Below, in pieces: positions 42,398 to 45,409 of a stretch of DNA of 45,409 bases (positions are counted from its first letter, which is position 1; each line of letters opens with the position of its first letter). The notes under the pieces are model-generated. The model worked only from the letters and a program-made list of their open reading frames with translations, searched no databases and was not told where the DNA came from. Source of the DNA: an uncultured Prevotellaceae bacterium (GTDB lineage: Bacteria > Bacteroidota > Bacteroidia > Bacteroidales > Bacteroidaceae); contig CACWMK010000025.1 of assembly GCA_902761905.1 (NCBI GenBank), forward strand, positions 1 through 45,409, given 5' to 3'. The position numbers were made by a program, and so were the translations under genes.

Positions 42398-42834
42398 TTC
42401 CTAGCACGCTTGCGTGCGATAGGTCTTAGATGCTGCAGACGATACTCGCGTGGAGTAGTGTTCTGGAATCTGAAGAACGATGCATAGAACGACTGACGAT
42501 TGGCAAATCCCACCATTTCGCCTATCTTCTCTACTGATGTGTCACGATAGCGTTCGTCGGCCAACAGAGTCATGGCCTCGTTTATGCGTAGCGTGTTCAC
42601 ATACCCATTGTAGTTGATGTGAAACCTGTCGGCCATCACTGCCGATATGTAACGCGTATTTGTTCCAGTGTCGTAAGCCAGTTGACTAGCAGAATAAGTC
42701 CTGTCGCGATATTTCTTGTCTACCACGATTATCTGCATTATCTTCTCACTAAGCTCGTCTTTCCTGTCTTCACCCAGCACATCTCCATAGTCGGCTGGCA
42801 TCTTTTTTACCTCACTAATACCATATTTTCCCAT
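42376..42834 (-). CDS. Small AraC-family regulator (HTH only)
   Basis: 152 aa. Two HTH motifs are visible: TYSASQLAYDTGTNTRYISAV and the second, VEKIGEMVGFANRQSFYASF with TTPREYR. Only about 35 residues precede the DNA-binding part, so there is no sensor or receiver; full-length AraC proteins are about 280 aa. Bacteroidales have many such short forms. The minus-strand -7 box TACCTTCG (one mismatch) lies about 20 nt upstream. Target unknown. Confidence 0.85.
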   Translation of the reverse strand: MGKYGISEVKKMPADYGDVLGEDRKDELSEKIMQIIVVDKKYRDRTYSASQLAYDTGTNTRYISAVMADRFHINYNGYVNTLRINEAMTLLADERYRDTSVEKIGEMVGFANRQSFYASFFRFQNTTPREYRLQHLRPIARKRARKNKWESR

Positions 42835-42906
42835 AAGCGGCTGCGAAGGTACAAAAAATCCACGACATATCGCCCCCAGGGGCCGGCGCTTAACAGTTAT
42901 TTAACA

Positions 42907-43677
42907 TTACCACGCTGAGGCTGGGACTTCGGGGGCTACGGCGGCGCCTAGGACTATCAGGCCGGCGGCTGCGGTCAGGGCTAGGGCTTCGCCTAGGACG
43001 GCTCCACCTGTCTTACCACTGCGGAAGGCGAAACAGGGGTGGGGGAAGAGGCGAGGATTAACCAACTTGCCATTCTTGTCTACCCACATGTTAGACTCTA
43101 CCTTGATAGATTCTACATAGTCGGACACCTTTATTCTTGGTTCGGCTTCACCATCTTCGGTGAAACGGTATTCTATGTCGGCTGCCAGAGCCAATGGGGT
43201 GGTACGACGTGTGTAGCGACGTTTGTCGCCCTTGCTGAACTTCTTGTTGGTATCAAGAAACCGTCCTTTGCTGGTGTTGCCCCAACTCTTTGGTTCGCCC
43301 ACATAAATCATCTGTGGGTTGAGCAATAGCGGCAGTTGCTCCCACGCATAGATGGTGTTGACGCCATGAGGGGCTATGGTCAACAGACGGTCTTCGGGCT
43401 CGAAAGAATCCATGCGAGGTTGGATGAGCGATGTGGATGCTCCATTTACCCACACGAACGAACGTGCGAGGTCGATATACATCACCTTATCTGTAAGGTT
43501 TTCGACCTCGAGTACGGCTGTACCATTGAGGGTGAGTGCTATCTCCATGCGGATATTCTGGTCGCGATACAGTTGGCTGCCTTCGCTGCCCATCATGCAG
43601 TAGACGCCAACCTGACTGGCTGAGGCGCTGAGCACCCCAAAAAAGACTAATAATGATGTAAGTGTACGTTTGATCAT
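42907..43677 (-). CDS. Secreted protein of unknown function, 256 aa
   Basis: Starting at the ATG at 43677 (MIKRTLTSLLVFFGVLSASA) it has a clean signal peptide; an ATG at 43689 adds only four residues and lies close to the predicted transcription start. I do not recognise the family. A beta-rich middle (LTLNGTAVLEVENLTDKVMY) is followed by a basic stretch (KKFSKGDKRRYTRRTT), and the C-terminus is Gly/Ala-rich and hydrophobic (LALTAAAGLIVLGAAVAPEV), which could anchor it in a membrane. The 3' end is unusually GC-rich for the window. Confidence 0.7.
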   Translation of the reverse strand: MIKRTLTSLLVFFGVLSASASQVGVYCMMGSEGSQLYRDQNIRMEIALTLNGTAVLEVENLTDKVMYIDLARSFVWVNGASTSLIQPRMDSFEPEDRLLTIAPHGVNTIYAWEQLPLLLNPQMIYVGEPKSWGNTSKGRFLDTNKKFSKGDKRRYTRRTTPLALAADIEYRFTEDGEAEPRIKVSDYVESIKVESNMWVDKNGKLVNPRLFPHPCFAFRSGKTGGAVLGEALALTAAAGLIVLGAAVAPEVPASAW

Positions 43678-43704
43678 TGCTCTTTGCATTTTAAAATTCT
43701 ACTG

Positions 43705-43712
43705 CAAAGGTA
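43705..43712 (-). promoter_or_regulatory. Promoter -7 box of the secreted-protein gene
   Basis: TACCTTTG on the minus strand. The predicted start near 43699 is 10-22 nt before the candidate start codons, which favours the ATG at 43677. Confidence 0.6.
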
Positions 43713-43729
43713 GCGGTTATCGTACACAT

Positions 43730-43786
43730 AAAAAAGGGGAATGTCCTATCAGTTGGTAGGAAATTCCCTATTGTATCTTATAATAT
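43730..43786 (-). ncRNA. Candidate small RNA or upstream attenuated leader
   Basis: Minus-strand promoter TTTG (43820-43823), 20 bp, TATATTTG (43792-43799), followed about 20 nt later by the hairpin GGGAAT-TCCTA/TAGGA-ATTCCC (43737-43768) and six T (43730-43735). The predicted transcript is about 55 nt with no ORF. It ends upstream of the secreted-protein promoter, so it could be an independent RNA or an insulated leader. Confidence 0.45.
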
Positions 43787-43847
43787 TGCTGCAAATATAG
43801 TTGTTTTGCTTTAATCTACCAAATGTTTTTCTATTTTTACAAAAAAG

Positions 43848-43879
43848 TTTGGCCATTTCGCGGATTATATTTATCTTTG
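43848..43879 (+). promoter_or_regulatory. Promoter of the FAD-dependent reductase gene
   Basis: TTTG (43848-43851), 20 bp, TATCTTTG (43872-43879). Transcription would start at about 43886, at or just before the first usable ATG. Confidence 0.8.
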
Positions 43880-43885
43880 CACGCA

Positions 43886-44944
43886 ATGGACAAAATGAAA
43901 ACATGTGATGTACTGATAGTTGGCGCAGGTCCAGCTGGTGCGGTTTGTGGTAGCTTGCTGAAGCAGGCGGGTGTGGAATGCTTGATAGTGGATCAGGCCA
44001 CGTTCCCGCGCGATAAGGTGTGTGGTGGCGGACTAACGGTGAAGGCTTGGCGACTGCTCGACATGCTGTTGCCTGGCATCAAGTACGATTATCGCCCCAT
44101 CACCCGTATGCGTGGCCAGTTTGAAAACGACCCTGTGTGCGAGTTTCAGTCGGAGTTCGAGATCCGTATGACGCGTCGTAAGGATTTCGATTACTCGCTT
44201 GTGAAGTATTATCTGGAGCATGGCGGACAGATGATGAAGGGCTCATTTGCCCGTTTCGAGCAGCAGGCCGATGGGCGCGTGTTGGTTTCGTTGAAGTCGG
44301 GCGAGCAGATTTCGTGCCGCTATTTAGTGGGTGCCGATGGTGCCAACAGTTTGATTCGTCGCCAGATTCATGGCGAGCCAAAGCTTAATGCCTTGTTCCT
44401 TGAGCAGTTTAACGAGGGCGAGAAGGATGACGATGTGTTTGTTCACTTTTCGAGCAACTATAAGCCGGGTGTGTTTTATAAGTTCTCAAGTTTCGGTCGC
44501 GATATGTATGGTTTTGCTTCGATGGAGCTGAACGAGGATGTGCCCCGCCTCAAGGCCAAGTTCCGCGAGACGCTCATCAAGTTTGGCGTCGAGGTTGACC
44601 GTATCTGTGGCGCCTATATTCCGCTGGACACCGTTCCGCATACTGTGGATAACGTGATATTGATTGGCGATGCTGGCGGATTTGCCAACAAGCTGACGGG
44701 TGAGGGACTTTACGATGCCTTTATTACCGCAGCCAATGCCAAGCGTGCTATTGTCGAAGGAAAGTCGTTCGCCGAGACCAATGCAGCCGAGTTCCGCAAG
44801 ATGGAACATCAGGTGAAGGTATTCAATTTCTTTTTCAGTCCCTTCGGCTGGCGTATCATCCGTCGAGGCATGCGCTACCCGAAAATCATCAAGTGGCTCT
44901 TCGATGCCAAGATGAAGCGCGAGACATTCTTTAAGCAAAAGTAA
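43886..44944 (+). CDS. FAD-dependent oxidoreductase, geranylgeranyl-reductase family
   Basis: 352 aa from the ATG at 43886; the ATG at 43895 is equally possible and would give a short leader instead of a leaderless mRNA. The FAD-binding VGAGPAG lies near the N-terminus, followed by KVCGGGLTVKAWRLL, LVGADGANSLIRRQI and the second FAD motif LIGDAGGFANKLTGEGLYDAF. Such enzymes reduce isoprenoid or similar lipid double bonds; in Bacteroidales the substrate is not established. Single gene with its own promoter and terminator. Confidence 0.88.
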   Translation: MDKMKTCDVLIVGAGPAGAVCGSLLKQAGVECLIVDQATFPRDKVCGGGLTVKAWRLLDMLLPGIKYDYRPITRMRGQFENDPVCEFQSEFEIRMTRRKDFDYSLVKYYLEHGGQMMKGSFARFEQQADGRVLVSLKSGEQISCRYLVGADGANSLIRRQIHGEPKLNALFLEQFNEGEKDDDVFVHFSSNYKPGVFYKFSSFGRDMYGFASMELNEDVPRLKAKFRETLIKFGVEVDRICGAYIPLDTVPHTVDNVILIGDAGGFANKLTGEGLYDAFITAANAKRAIVEGKSFAETNAAEFRKMEHQVKVFNFFFSPFGWRIIRRGMRYPKIIKWLFDAKMKRETFFKQK

Positions 44945-44967
44945 TAATGAATGGTAAATAAAAAGAA

Positions 44968-45003
44968 GAATCTCCTATCAATCGATAGGAGATTCCTTTT
45001 TAT
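44968..45003 (+). terminator. Terminator after the reductase gene
   Basis: Perfect 12-bp stem GAATCTCCTATC (44968-44979) with GATAGGAGATTC (44984-44995), AATC loop and T-run. An A-run before it would let it also serve the convergent pgk gene. The TCCTATC/GATAGGA core resembles the hairpin at 43737-43768. Confidence 0.85.
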
Positions 45004-45019
45004 TGTGACAAGTATGTTA

Positions 45020-45409
45020 TTACTCACCTTTAATTGCAGCTACACCTGGGAGAACCTTGCCCTCGATAGCCTCGAGCAGAGCACCACCACCAGTAGAGAT
45101 GTAAGATACCTGGTCGGCCAGACCGAACTTGTTGACACAAGCTACAGAGTCGCCACCACCAATCAGTGAGAATGCACCGTTCTTGGTAGCCTCAGCGATA
45201 GCGTCGCCGATGGCACGTGAACCAGCTGTGAATGCGTCGCACTCGAATACACCAGCAGGACCGTTCCACAGGATGGTCTTAGCACCCTTGATAGCCTCGG
45301 CAAATGCCTTCTGGCTCTCAGGACCAGCGTCAACACCCTCGAAACCAGCAGGAACCTGGTTAGCTGGGCAAGTGATGATCTGAGCACCCTCCTTAACACT
45401 CATAGTGCC
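45020..45409 (-). CDS. pgk: Phosphoglycerate kinase, C-terminal part (runs off the window)
   Basis: The last 129 codons are in the window; the start lies beyond its right edge. [33 protein letters not shown] and [20 protein letters not shown] with PGV are diagnostic of the nucleotide-binding domain. It transfers phosphate from 1,3-bisphosphoglycerate to ADP in glycolysis. Cytoplasmic. The frame is intact throughout. Confidence 0.95.
   Translation of the reverse strand, partial: GTMSVKEGAQIITCPANQVPAGFEGVDAGPESQKAFAEAIKGAKTILWNGPAGVFECDAFTAGSRAIGDAIAEATKNGAFSLIGGGDSVACVNKFGLADQVSYISTGGGALLEAIEGKVLPGVAAIKGE

Overview
The window looks like a chromosomal segment of a Bacteroidales bacterium, most like a Prevotella-type gut or rumen species. 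Nearly every recognisable promoter fits the Bacteroidetes pattern (TTTG, 19-20 bp, TAnnTTTG), Shine-Dalgarno sites are rare, and the genes include SusC/SusD, a hybrid two-component system (HTCS), class I fumarase and Prevotella-style secreted proteins ending in a short 'YDLQGR...KGI' tail. No rRNA, tRNA, CRISPR array, integrase or intact insertion sequence was seen.

Layout. (1) 1-5440, accessory genes: an orphan 163-residue protein; a WYL-domain regulator fused to an unknown C-terminal domain and followed after 3 nt by a DUF2779 protein (Cas4-like PD-(D/E)XK nuclease plus DEDD exonuclease); and a DUF4143 ATPase preceded by four 33-bp-spaced repeats. (2) 5441-9471, a patchwork: a solo copy of a small promoter-hairpin-terminator unit, a small operon (DUF1294, short YbjQ, esterase), an HMA-like gene with a long leader, REP-like palindromes, a GMC-oxidoreductase fragment and a large palindromic repeat. 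(3) 9472-23221, a xylan-type polysaccharide utilisation locus: HTCS, SusC, SusD, GH115, GH43, and the deleted remnant of a second HTCS. (4) 23404-24558, an orphan 132-residue gene with a structured leader, and an AbiF/AbiD-type gene cut to its N-terminal part, preceded by the second copy of the small promoter-hairpin-terminator unit. (5) 24653-45409, a mostly housekeeping stretch: GH128-like secreted enzyme, M16 peptidase, fumarase, M6 peptidase, ClpB, TonB-dependent receptor, ribosomal protein S15, TypA, AraC-type regulator, a secreted unknown, an FAD-dependent reductase and the end of phosphoglycerate kinase.

How the parts work together. The PUL is a coherent unit: the HTCS would sense a xylan-derived oligosaccharide and activate susC, whose promoter holds a perfect 8-bp-arm palindrome. 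SusC/SusD import the glycan, and GH115 and GH43 remove glucuronic acid and arabinose or xylose. Hairpin terminators after susD and after GH115 suggest graded enzyme expression. The WYL-DUF2779 pair looks like a regulated nuclease module of the kind found in defence islands, with a 19-bp palindrome at its predicted transcription start and a leader able to fold into a closed four-stem structure.

Most interesting points: (a) an ncRNA-like unit placed directly before an AbiF-type gene and duplicated 19 kb away without the gene, which resembles an RNA-antitoxin arrangement; (b) the WYL/DUF2779 nuclease pair with its operator and leader RNA; (c) tandem 33-bp repeats before the DUF4143 ATPase whose stems covary. 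All functional statements here are inferred from sequence alone.
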